64,000 bases of DNA, taken from contig NZ_CP014167.1 in NCBI RefSeq assembly GCF_001685395.1, positions 4,844,001-4,908,000 on the forward strand. Direction: 5' to 3'. Shown piece after piece: positions 43,677-51,675 of this stretch; within the stretch, counting starts at the first letter, position 1, and every line of letters starts with the position of its first letter. This stretch comes from Paenibacillus yonginensis. Its GTDB lineage: Bacteria > Bacillota > Bacilli > Paenibacillales > Paenibacillaceae. The position numbers were made by a program, and so were the translations under genes. Below the pieces are notes generated by a model. The model was not told where the DNA came from. It searched no databases and was given only the letters and a program-made list of their open reading frames with translations.

Positions 43677-44972
43677 ATGGGGAATATGGGGAAACTTAAA
43701 CATTGGCTTGCCGCGAACAAAGCGGCCCAAGGCGGACTGCTTGCCGCTTTTATCCTGGTTACGGCAGGGGCTGTTTATGGGATGGATAAGTCGGTGGTCG
43801 CTTTCCTGCTGCTGCTGGCTTCGCTGCTGCTGCTCTATTTCACTTCCTTCAGCAATAAAATCAAATGGATGGCGGCCGGGCTGCTGCTGATTATCATCAT
43901 TCCTTTCGCCACCTCCGGCGGGTCGTCTTATGAGGCTTATATGGAAGTGGCTTCCCAATGCGGCATTTATGTGGCAATGGCACTTGGACTCAATATTGTC
44001 GTCGGTTTTGCCGGGCTGCTGGATATGGGTTTTGTCGCTTTTTTTGCAGTGGGTGCTTATACGTACGGGATCTTTGCCACCGGGCAGGCCAACAACTTCA
44101 TATCCGGAGATATGTTCCCGCTATCAGGCGGTTATTTCTGGATATTTATTCTGCTTGGAGGTTTTATGGCGGGGATCTTCGGAATTTTGCTCGGTCTCCC
44201 GGTACTCCGGGTCAAAGGCGATTATTTGGCTATCGTCACCTTGGGATTTGGAGAAATCATTAGAATCATCTTCAATAATCTGGAGAAGCCGGTCAATATT
44301 ACAAACGGGGCGATGGGGCTGTCGTCTATCCAGCCTCCAAACCTGTTCGGGTTCCAATTTACTTTCCCGCATCAATTTTATTTCATCGTGCTGCTGATAT
44401 TGGGCGTCGTGATCTTTGCCGTGCGCAGGCTGGAATATTCCCGGCTCGGACGGTCCTGGAAAGCGGTGCGCGAGAATGAAATCGCCGCCCAGTCCATGGG
44501 GATTCCGCTGATCCGCACCAAGCTGACGGCTTTTGCGATCGGGGCTTCTTTCTCTGGCATGATGGGCGTTGTCTTTGCGGCCAAACAAACGTTTATTGAC
44601 CCTACCAGCTTTACGCTTATTGAATCGACAACGATACTGGTCATGGTCGTCTTGGGCGGGATGGGCAGTGTTCCTGGCGTTATTCTCGGCGCGAGCCTGG
44701 TCACGATTCTGAATCTGCAGGTGCTCACCGAGCTGACGAACTGGCTGAACCAGCTGTCGTCACGGGGTGTCATTCAAGTGCCTGACGCGTTGTCGCCATC
44801 CAAGATGCAGCGCCTGATCTTTGGCCTGATTCTGATTCTGGTGGCGGTGTTCAGGCCAAATGGACTGATCAGGGCCAAGAACCGCAAGGTTCAACTGGAT
44901 CAAACCGATAGGAGCGTGAAGCCCAATCCGATATCCGGTCAGGCTTCAGGGGCGTCATCGGTGAATGAATGA
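43677..44972 (+). CDS. livM: Branched-chain amino acid ABC transporter permease LivM
   Basis: A 431-residue permease. The family blocks ALGLNIVVGFAGLLDMGFVA and GDYLAIVTLGFGEIIRII, the SMGIPLIRTKLTAFAIGASF segment and the MVVLGGMGSVPGVILGA contact loop are present. ATG 43677 is favoured over GTG 43668 because the AGGTGATC site lies just before it. The C-terminal tail (about thirty residues, polar) is longer than usual. Confidence 0.93.
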   Translation: MGNMGKLKHWLAANKAAQGGLLAAFILVTAGAVYGMDKSVVAFLLLLASLLLLYFTSFSNKIKWMAAGLLLIIIIPFATSGGSSYEAYMEVASQCGIYVAMALGLNIVVGFAGLLDMGFVAFFAVGAYTYGIFATGQANNFISGDMFPLSGGYFWIFILLGGFMAGIFGILLGLPVLRVKGDYLAIVTLGFGEIIRIIFNNLEKPVNITNGAMGLSSIQPPNLFGFQFTFPHQFYFIVLLILGVVIFAVRRLEYSRLGRSWKAVRENEIAAQSMGIPLIRTKLTAFAIGASFSGMMGVVFAAKQTFIDPTSFTLIESTTILVMVVLGGMGSVPGVILGASLVTILNLQVLTELTNWLNQLSSRGVIQVPDALSPSKMQRLIFGLILILVAVFRPNGLIRAKNRKVQLDQTDRSVKPNPISGQASGASSVNE

Positions 44973-45010
44973 GCGTTTAGCCATAGCTTGTGAAGGGAGG
45001 AACCGGAGAA

Positions 45011-45799
45011 ATGACCATTTTGAAGGTGACGAATCTAATGAAGAAATTTGGCGGCCTGGTCGCGGTGAACGGGGTTGACTTTTCTTTCCCGAAGGGCCGG
45101 ATTTCAGCGGTGATTGGGCCAAACGGCGCTGGCAAAACAACTTTCTTTAATATGATCACCGGCATTTATGTGCCTGATGGCGGCAGCATCGAGCTGGACG
45201 GCGAATCGATTGTGAAGGTCAAACCGCACAAGATTACGGAGAAGGGTATTGCCCGTACTTTTCAAAATATCCGGTTGTTTGGCAGTATGACGGTGCTGGA
45301 GAATGTGATGGTGGGGATGCATATTCATCTGAAATCAGGGATTCCAGCTACACTGCTCAGCCTGCCTAAGGTGCGACAGGAGGAGAAATTGGCACAGGAA
45401 GAGGCTTTCCGGCTGCTGGAGTACGTGGGGCTCGCTCATTGGATGAACGAGGAAGCGGCCAGTCTGCCTTACGGCGCGCAGCGGCGGCTTGAGATTGCCC
45501 GGGCGCTGGCTGCGAAACCGAAGGTGCTGCTGCTGGACGAACCGGCTGCCGGGATGAATCCCAGGGAGACGGCGGAGCTGACCGGGTTGATCCGGCATAT
45601 GCAGCAGGAGCTGAAGCTTTCCGTTATCTTGATTGAGCACGATATGAAGCTGGTTATGGAATTGTCGGATCACATTCTGGTATTGGATCATGGCGAGAAG
45701 ATTGCGGAAGGTGGACCGGACGACATTCGTTCGAACCCCAAAGTCATTGAAGCTTATTTAGGCAAAAGTGCGGTCGAAGAGGAGGTTGCCAAGCAATGA
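45011..45799 (+). CDS. livG: Branched-chain amino acid ABC transporter ATP-binding protein LivG
   Basis: A 262-residue ATPase with Walker [10 protein letters not shown], family-specific [19 protein letters not shown], signature [15 protein letters not shown], Walker [13 protein letters not shown] and H-loop [12 protein letters not shown] 45011 follows GGGAGG; an ATG at 44990 lacks a site. The stop overlaps livF (ATGA). Confidence 0.95.
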   Translation: MTILKVTNLMKKFGGLVAVNGVDFSFPKGRISAVIGPNGAGKTTFFNMITGIYVPDGGSIELDGESIVKVKPHKITEKGIARTFQNIRLFGSMTVLENVMVGMHIHLKSGIPATLLSLPKVRQEEKLAQEEAFRLLEYVGLAHWMNEEAASLPYGAQRRLEIARALAAKPKVLLLDEPAAGMNPRETAELTGLIRHMQQELKLSVILIEHDMKLVMELSDHILVLDHGEKIAEGGPDDIRSNPKVIEAYLGKSAVEEEVAKQ

Positions 45800-46500
45800 G
45801 TTTGCTGCAGCTGAATAAAGTAGAGGCATTCTACGGCGGAATTCAGGCGCTGAGAGGCATTGACATCACGGTCCATCAGGGCGAGATTGTAACGCTCATC
45901 GGATCGAACGGAGCCGGGAAATCCACGACCCTCAAGTCCATCTGCGGGCAGGTTCAGACAAAAGGGGAAATCTTGTTTGAAGGGAAAAATATTACGTCCT
46001 GGCAGCCTCATCAGATTGCTATGGCGGGTATTGCCCACGTCCCGGAAGGAAGGCGGATATTCCCGCGGTTGACGGTGAAGGAGAATCTCGAGATGGGGGC
46101 GTTCTCCGTCAAGGACAAGAAACAGGTCAAACAGCGGATCGAGCAGGCTTTTGTTTATTTTCCCAGATTAAAGGAGAGGTACCACCAGGCGGGAGGGACA
46201 ATGAGCGGGGGAGAACAGCAGATGCTGGCCATAGCCCGGGCTTTGATGATGAACCCCGACATCCTGCTGCTGGATGAACCTTCGATGGGGCTGGCCCCTG
46301 TTCTGGTCGATCAAATCTTTGATATTATTCAGGAGCTGAATGCTGCCGGGATGACCATTCTGCTGGTGGAACAGAACGCTTATCATGCTTTAAAGATTGC
46401 TCACCGGGGTTACGTCATCCAGACGGGAGAAATTGTGATGCAGGATTATGCCGACGTGCTGTTGTCGAGCAATGAAGTGCAAGAAGCCTATTTAGCCTGA
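45796..46500 (+). CDS. livF: Branched-chain amino acid ABC transporter ATP-binding protein LivF
   Basis: A 234-residue ATPase: Walker A GSNGAGKST, HVPEGRRIFPRLTVKENL, signature MSGGEQQMLAIARAL, Walker B LLLDEPSMGLAP and H-loop VEQNAYHAL, the exact LivF pattern. It completes the importer; a GC-rich terminator follows directly after the stop. Confidence 0.95.
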   Translation: MSLLQLNKVEAFYGGIQALRGIDITVHQGEIVTLIGSNGAGKSTTLKSICGQVQTKGEILFEGKNITSWQPHQIAMAGIAHVPEGRRIFPRLTVKENLEMGAFSVKDKKQVKQRIEQAFVYFPRLKERYHQAGGTMSGGEQQMLAIARALMMNPDILLLDEPSMGLAPVLVDQIFDIIQELNAAGMTILLVEQNAYHALKIAHRGYVIQTGEIVMQDYADVLLSSNEVQEAYLA

Positions 46501-46528
46501 AGCCGCCGAAAGGCGGCTTTGTTCTTTT
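46501..46528 (+). terminator. Terminator of the liv-type operon
   Basis: AGCCGCC, GAAA tetraloop, GGCGGCT, then TTGTTCTTTT, starting at the base after the livF stop. Confidence 0.9.
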
Positions 46529-46740
46529 AACCACAAGTATTTTCTTATACAATATAGATGAATAACATCATAGGTTCGTTCATTGAGGCTTCACAAATCG
46601 GAGGTATTCAAAAGGTACGGTAGGGGTTAAGCTGGTTCTAGCAGCCTTTTTTTGGTAAAAACACGCAACTTTATTTCATCCCAAACGTATTCTAACAGGA
46701 ACGGGCAAGTAGATTGCTATAGAAAGTAGAGGGATCTAGG

Positions 46741-47601
46741 TTGGAAGACAATAAGAAACCCGCCTTTGTGGTGGGCAGCAAGTCTTATACCGCGGTTGCT
46801 ATCAATGCGGCAGCCAAAGCGGGAGAATGGATTAAGAGCCGAGTGGGCATTTATAAACAATTGGATACCAAAACCTCCCCGCAGGATCTGGTAACAGAAG
46901 TGGATAAAGGCGCAGAAGTCATGATCCGCAAGCTGATTCAGACCCATTTTCCGGACCATGATTTTCTGGGTGAAGAAAGCGTCGAGCCCGGCGCGGAAGC
47001 ATCGGCCAAAGCGGTGGCCGGCTATGCGGATTCCGAATATCTCTGGATTGTGGATCCGATCGACGGTACAACCAACTTTGTGCATGGCAATCCTTATTTC
47101 TGTGTGTCCATCGCTCTTGCGGTGAAGGGCGAACTGATGCTGGGCGTCATTTATGATCCGATGCATGACGAGATGTTTGTGGCGGAGAAAGGCAAAGGCG
47201 CCTATGTTCACGGCAACCCGATGGCCGTCTCCAAAGAAGCGGCTTTGTCAGACAGTCTGATGGCAGTCGGGTATAACCCGGACCGGAATTTTGCGCTGCC
47301 GCTTAACATGAAAGGCATCACGGCTTTGGCCACACAGACAAGAAGTTTGAGAACGATGGGTTCAGCAGCGCTGCAGTTGGCATACGTGGCAGCCGGGCGG
47401 TTGACCGGTTATTACGAGGTGGGTCTGAATGCTTGGGATATTGCAGCCGGCGTGCTGTTGGTAACGGAATCGGGCGGCAAGGTGACGGATACCCAAGGCG
47501 GCGCATTCAGCCTGCAAACCCGTCATCTGGCAGCGACCAACGGTTTGATTCATCAGGAACTGCTGCAATCGCTGGAAGCATCCAGAGCGACCGGGCTGTA
47601 G
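46741..47601 (+). CDS. Inositol monophosphatase family protein
   Basis: A 286-residue Mg-dependent phosphatase. The metal sites are visible: DLVTEVDKGAE, FLGEES, WIVDPIDGTTNFVHG and NAWDIAAGVLLV. Members hydrolyse myo-inositol 1-phosphate, fructose bisphosphate or nucleotide phosphates; the SuhB-like pattern favours sugar phosphates. Start TTG 46741 has AGAGGG eight bases upstream. A leader of about 240 bases precedes it with no clear promoter or riboswitch. Confidence 0.9.
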   Translation: MEDNKKPAFVVGSKSYTAVAINAAAKAGEWIKSRVGIYKQLDTKTSPQDLVTEVDKGAEVMIRKLIQTHFPDHDFLGEESVEPGAEASAKAVAGYADSEYLWIVDPIDGTTNFVHGNPYFCVSIALAVKGELMLGVIYDPMHDEMFVAEKGKGAYVHGNPMAVSKEAALSDSLMAVGYNPDRNFALPLNMKGITALATQTRSLRTMGSAALQLAYVAAGRLTGYYEVGLNAWDIAAGVLLVTESGGKVTDTQGGAFSLQTRHLAATNGLIHQELLQSLEASRATGL

Positions 47602-47728
47602 CTTCCGGATTATAGTGGGGAGCGAAGGAATGGTCCGGTTTCATTTCTGTTAGCGGAGACTGGTTCAGCGGGTAAGAGGTATAGGGATCTAACCTTTCAT
47701 TTTTTTGCTGAGATAAGGAGGTCATCCT

Positions 47729-47998
47729 ATGGACAATGAGAAGGACAAGAACCTGGAAGAGAAGTTGTCCGAGCTGTTAACCGAAGGGGAACTGGAGGAG
47801 ACTGACCGTCAGGAAGAAGGCCGCAAACGGCTGTCTCCCCGTTATGAAGTGCGGATTCAGACGACGTTTGACCCGATCGTGGAGGAAACGATCAAATTTC
47901 GCAGCATGGCTAAAGAGATTGACGGACGGTACGATAAATATGTAGAACCGTCTTCTCAAGCCAAGACAAGGAACAAGAATGTTGATCCTGAAGAATAA
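47729..47998 (+). CDS. Small acidic hypothetical protein, 89 aa
   Basis: Not recognised. Begins MDNEKDKNLEEKLSELLTEG; charged throughout, helical, no membrane segment or cysteine. The second half has a more ordered segment (RYEVRIQTTFDPIVEETIKF). A very strong TAAGGAGGTCATCCT ribosome site precedes ATG 47729. A terminator lies at 48075-48103, so it may be co-transcribed with the phosphatase gene 127 bases upstream or have its own start. Confidence 0.7.
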   Translation: MDNEKDKNLEEKLSELLTEGELEETDRQEEGRKRLSPRYEVRIQTTFDPIVEETIKFRSMAKEIDGRYDKYVEPSSQAKTRNKNVDPEE

Positions 47999-48074
47999 CA
48001 GCCTATTAAATCAAATATAGAAGAATTGGATGAAGCCTAAGGGCATCAGGGAAAGCCGGCTTCAGATCAACCTC

Positions 48075-48103
48075 AAACCTCCGAGCAAACCGGGGGTTTT
48101 TTT
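48075..48103 (+). terminator. Terminator after the 89-aa gene
   Basis: AAACCTCCG (48075-48083) and CGGGGGTTT (48091-48099), then T7. Confidence 0.82.
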
Positions 48104-48176
48104 GGTATGGGCTGGAATTTGGCTGTTTGGCTTGGCAACGGGGAATTCATTTCGTGCAAGGATCCGAGGCAGGCTA

Positions 48177-48206
48177 TTGACGCTGAAGCTGGTCGGCAAG
48201 TACAAT
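48177..48206 (+). promoter_or_regulatory. Promoter of the GDSL hydrolase gene
   Basis: TTGACG (48177-48182), 18-base spacer, TACAAT (48201-48206), about 65 bases before the start. It argues against any start upstream of 48200. Confidence 0.6.
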
Positions 48207-48274
48207 TTTCCTCACTGGATGATAAACGCTGCATAGGAATCAATTTCAAAATAAAAGGGAGTGTGGGTAAGAGG

Positions 48275-49531
48275 ATGAAGGGAATAGCGGGTAGAAGAAA
48301 AACGGGCAAGGTATTAGGCGGGCTGCTGCTGGCAGCGGTGCTGGCTTTGCCGATTCAGGCGGGGGCGGCAGCCCAGGCAGGCAGCGTTTATAAGATCGTT
48401 GCTCTCGGGGATTCGGTGACCGCGGGATATGAACCGGCGATGGCTGCTCAAACGAATCCTACTGTATACGGATACGCCGAGCGGCTGAAGGAGCAGGCCT
48501 TGTTCCATGGACGGGCGGAGCTGGTGAATGACGGAATTCTGGGCCTGACGAGCGAAGGTTTGGCCAACTATACGGGAGCTATTGAAGCGGGCACGGCCGT
48601 TGCGGCCGACGCTATTCAACCAGGCGTCTCCGATCCGCGGATTGCCAAGTTTGCTTCGGGCATCGCTCAGGCGAAATCAGATGTGGCGGATGCCGATCTC
48701 ATTGTGATTACAATCGGCGGCAATGATATCAAACCGCTGCTGTCAGAAGTTAAGACGCTGGCAGCAAACGATTTGGAAACCAAGGTCAAAACGCTGCTGG
48801 CGGATTATTCGGCTAACATCATAGAGACGATCGGGCATTTGCGTACGGTTAATCCGCAGGCGCTGATCGTCCTTGCCGACCAATACCAGCCGGTACCGGC
48901 GATTGCCGGGAAGGCCGACTACGACAAGCTGGAGCAGGCAGCGGCTTTGTACACGTCTACCGTGGATCAAGTTGTAGCCCAAACCAACACGGCGACGGGA
49001 CCGGTAAAAGTCGCCCATGTTGCAGCAGCTTTTGTCGGCAGCGAAATGAGCTACACGCATATTCTCGAAGGGGATATCCATCCGCAGCAAGCCGGCTATG
49101 AGGCAATTGCCAAAGTATTTGCCGGGGTCATTTGGGGCGAATACCGCCAGACTGCGGCAGCTGCCGGCAAGGAGCCGATTTCAATCGTGATCGGCGGCCA
49201 GGAATGGAATTCGGCGAACAAACCGATTTTGAAGAACGGGCAAACTTTTGTGGCCATCGGCGATATCGTGCAGGCTACCCATGCAGCCTCGAAATGGAAC
49301 AGCAAAACAAGTACGGTTACTGTCACTTTGTCCGGACGCACAGTCGTTATTCCGATCGGCTCTTCCACCATCCAGGTGAACGGAACCAAAGTAGCGACAT
49401 CTGCTCCGGCTTTCCTGAATAAAGTCGGCGTCAATTCGAAAACGTACGTGCCGCTCGCTTTGCTGGCAAACGGACTTGGCTTTGAAGTGCAGTACAGCCC
49501 GAAGATGAAAACGGCATTTATTAATTTTTAA
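48275..49531 (+). CDS. Secreted GDSL/SGNH hydrolase with C-terminal copper-amine-oxidase-N-like domain
   Basis: A 418-residue exported enzyme. A signal peptide (GLLLAAVLALPIQAGAAAQ) precedes the SGNH fold: block I VALGDSVTAGYE with the nucleophile Ser, block III TIGGNDIK, and block V DIHPQQAGYEAI with the Asp and His. Residues about 300-418 are a stalk-like domain (EWNSANKPILKNGQTFVAIG, NGLGFEVQYSPKMKTAFINF), common on Paenibacillus surface enzymes. It probably removes acyl groups from a polymer or lipid outside the cell. ATG 48275 follows the promoter at 48177. Confidence 0.88.
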   Translation: MKGIAGRRKTGKVLGGLLLAAVLALPIQAGAAAQAGSVYKIVALGDSVTAGYEPAMAAQTNPTVYGYAERLKEQALFHGRAELVNDGILGLTSEGLANYTGAIEAGTAVAADAIQPGVSDPRIAKFASGIAQAKSDVADADLIVITIGGNDIKPLLSEVKTLAANDLETKVKTLLADYSANIIETIGHLRTVNPQALIVLADQYQPVPAIAGKADYDKLEQAAALYTSTVDQVVAQTNTATGPVKVAHVAAAFVGSEMSYTHILEGDIHPQQAGYEAIAKVFAGVIWGEYRQTAAAAGKEPISIVIGGQEWNSANKPILKNGQTFVAIGDIVQATHAASKWNSKTSTVTVTLSGRTVVIPIGSSTIQVNGTKVATSAPAFLNKVGVNSKTYVPLALLANGLGFEVQYSPKMKTAFINF

Positions 49532-49565
49532 TTGTTGATCATGTCGATCGTGCAAGATAATTGTG

Positions 49566-49593
49566 GACCGTCCCTGGCAGGGGCGGTCTTTTT
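49566..49593 (+). terminator. Terminator of the GDSL gene, adjacent to the group II intron
   Basis: GACCGTCCCT (49566-49575), loop GGC, AGGGGCGGTC (49579-49588), then T5. The intron begins about ten bases later. Confidence 0.88.
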
Positions 49594-50134
49594 GCGGTTT
49601 GGCGTGCCCAGCTAAGCACGCATCTTCTAGCCGGTGAAAGTCCGGTCACAGGAGGGGCCAAGCCCCTGTGTAGCTAGGATACCTGCGTATGGCGAAAGCT
49701 GTGCGTAGAAGCGTATCGACGAAAGTACCTGTCGGAGACAGGGCGAGCAACATGTCAGGCCGTAACATAAAGTGAATCCTGCCGCGTCGTCAAAAAGGCC
49801 TCGCAAGAGGGAAAAGAGGAAGCCGAGCCCCGCGAGCATGGGCGAAGGCCATGGAAGCTGATAAGAACTTGGAGCGTCAGCGAAGAATCCTCCGGCGTAG
49901 AGGGATCGGCATGGGATGAAAGAGGATGCAGTGAACTGGGGAGACCCTCCCCTGCACGGAGATTTTTTTTTTTTTCGAAACCGTAAAGAGACGCTCTATA
50001 AGCCAAAAGGTGAAGTGATCCGTCTGCAGGAAGGGAGTCCGAGGGGCGAATAGTACCGGGGAACGCAGGACAACACAACCTGCGGGAGGGAAGGCGCCCT
50101 GCTTTGTTCAAGCTTCACAAGGAGGTACGAGTGA

Positions 50135-51427
50135 GTGAATGCCAGAAGGCTAACGACACCAACAGAAAAAGTTCAACAACTCCAAGAGAAGCTAGGTCAT
50201 GCGGCCAAGACGAGCAAGAGCAGAAAGTTCCATGCACTGTACGACAAAGTCCATCGATTGGATGTGCTACAGGAAGCGTGGCGGAGAGTACGGGCAAACA
50301 AAGGAGCGGCAGGCATCGACGGTGAAACCTTGGCAGATATAGCGAAGATGGGTGAAGACCGATTCGTAGCGGAATGCCGAGAACGGCTCCAGAAGAAGTC
50401 CTACCGCCCCCAGCCCGTGCGCCGTCACTACATTCCGAAGAAAGACGGACGGAAACGCCCGCTCGGCATTCCAACGGTAAGGGACCGCGTCGTGCAAATG
50501 GCAACGAAACTCATAGTGGAACCGATCTTTGAAGCCGATTTTCAGGAATGCTCGTTTGGCTTTCGACCGAAGCGAGGCGCAAAACAAGCGCTGGAGCAAA
50601 TCCGTAAAGCCTGCAACCGCAAAGGCAATTGGGTGGTCGACGTCGACATCCAAGGCTACTTCGACAACATTAACCAAGAGAAGCTCATGAAACTGGTAGA
50701 AATGCGAATCAGCGACAGACGCATTCTCAAGCTCATTCGGCAATGGCTCGGAGCAGGAGTGACGGAGGAAGGAACGGTCAGACGTTCCGATCTGGGAACG
50801 CCGCAGGGCGGGGTGATCTCGCCGCTACTGGCGAACATCTACCTGAACTACTTCGACCGATTGTGGGAAAAGCATGGCAAAGAGGTCGGGGAACTCACGC
50901 GGTACGCAGACGACTTTGTCGTCGTGTGCAAGACAAAGAAAGATGCGCTCCATGGGTACAAACTCATTCAAGCGATAATGGAGCGTCTGGAACTGACCTT
51001 GCATCCGGAAAAGACGCGGATTGTGGGGATATGGACGGGAGAAGAAGGGTTTGACTTCCTCGGCATGCACCACCGGAAGACGAAAGCAGAAACGGGGCAG
51101 AACCGCGTGTACTATACGACGCAACAATGGCTCTGTGTTAAAGCAGAGAAACACATTCGGGAAGTCGTTAAAGAACGACTCGCGCCGCCGAAAATGCGGC
51201 ACGTTTCGTTCCAAGAACATGTGGACTGGCTCAACCTGAGAATCCAAGGCTGGAAGAACTACTATTCGACGCCATACAGTTCCAAATGGATGACAAAGTT
51301 AGATGGGTACATCCGCACAAGGCTAACGAAGTGGTACGCAAAGAAGCGCCAACGTAGTCGCTGGCGCAGTTCTGGAAATGAGGTTAAGTTGCTCTGCCAA
51401 ATGTATGGACTCAAAACGCTTTTGTAA
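50135..51427 (+). CDS. ltrA: Group II intron reverse transcriptase/maturase
   Basis: A 430-residue intron-encoded protein. Reverse-transcriptase blocks are clear: NKGAAGIDGETL, YRPQPVRRHYIPKKDGRKRP, LGIPTVRDRVVQMATKLIVE, FGFRPKRGAKQAL, GTPQGGVISPLLANIYLN and the catalytic YADD near residue 258. The maturase (X) domain follows (HVDWLNLRIQGWKNYYSTPY). It ends soon after, so the HNH endonuclease domain is absent, as in group IIC and some other classes. GTG 50135 has AAGGAGG nine bases upstream. The protein splices the intron and drives its mobility. Confidence 0.95.
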   Translation: MNARRLTTPTEKVQQLQEKLGHAAKTSKSRKFHALYDKVHRLDVLQEAWRRVRANKGAAGIDGETLADIAKMGEDRFVAECRERLQKKSYRPQPVRRHYIPKKDGRKRPLGIPTVRDRVVQMATKLIVEPIFEADFQECSFGFRPKRGAKQALEQIRKACNRKGNWVVDVDIQGYFDNINQEKLMKLVEMRISDRRILKLIRQWLGAGVTEEGTVRRSDLGTPQGGVISPLLANIYLNYFDRLWEKHGKEVGELTRYADDFVVVCKTKKDALHGYKLIQAIMERLELTLHPEKTRIVGIWTGEEGFDFLGMHHRKTKAETGQNRVYYTTQQWLCVKAEKHIREVVKERLAPPKMRHVSFQEHVDWLNLRIQGWKNYYSTPYSSKWMTKLDGYIRTRLTKWYAKKRQRSRWRSSGNEVKLLCQMYGLKTLL

Positions 51428-51456
51428 GTCGCACGCACATGAATGACGAACATCGG

Positions 51457-51490
51457 AAAGCCGTATGAGGGAAAACCTCACGTACGGTTT
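51457..51490 (+). ncRNA. Group II intron domain V
   Basis: A 34-nt hairpin: AAAGCCGTATGAGG, GAAA tetraloop, ACCTCACGTACGGTTT. The AGC catalytic triad (51459-51461) and the two-base bulge are in place, so the ribozyme core looks intact. Confidence 0.88.
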
Positions 51491-51675
51491 GATGAGGAGG
51501 GGCTGAAAAAAAAAAAAAAACTCAGCCCTTTACTCTAGCCCATGCAATCAAGTAGGAATGCACATAAGTTCATTAGCCCCGCACCTTTGGAAGGAGTGTC
51601 CGATCGGCTATGCTCAGGGAAGGAGCAAGCCGCAGCCGGCTTGCCGCGAATACCGGATAAGGAGATGTTGGAGGT

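Larger units (their letters stand above)
49604..51538 (+). mobile_element. Group II intron with encoded reverse transcriptase
   Basis: A complete group II intron of about 1.93 kb. The 5' end is placed at GTGCCC (49604), close to the GUGYG consensus. A structured leader of 530 bases (domains I-III) precedes the protein gene in domain IV. Domain V is 51457-51490 and domain VI follows with a bulged A at 51532, giving a 3' end near 51538. Both ends are uncertain by several bases. It carries T13 (49963-49975) and A15 (51506-51520) runs. It lies in the sense direction between a terminator and the first GH65 gene, interrupting no gene. Confidence 0.85.

Noticed and set aside
46558..46623. A 21-codon frame and a small hairpin upstream of the inositol phosphatase, as a leader peptide
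   Set aside because: The ATG lies only five bases after the -10-like box, there is no ribosome site, and the hairpin stem is only four or five bases.
48107..48274. Upstream extension of the GDSL hydrolase by 56 codons
   Set aside because: A promoter lies inside it at 48177-48206, and the extension would hide the signal peptide.
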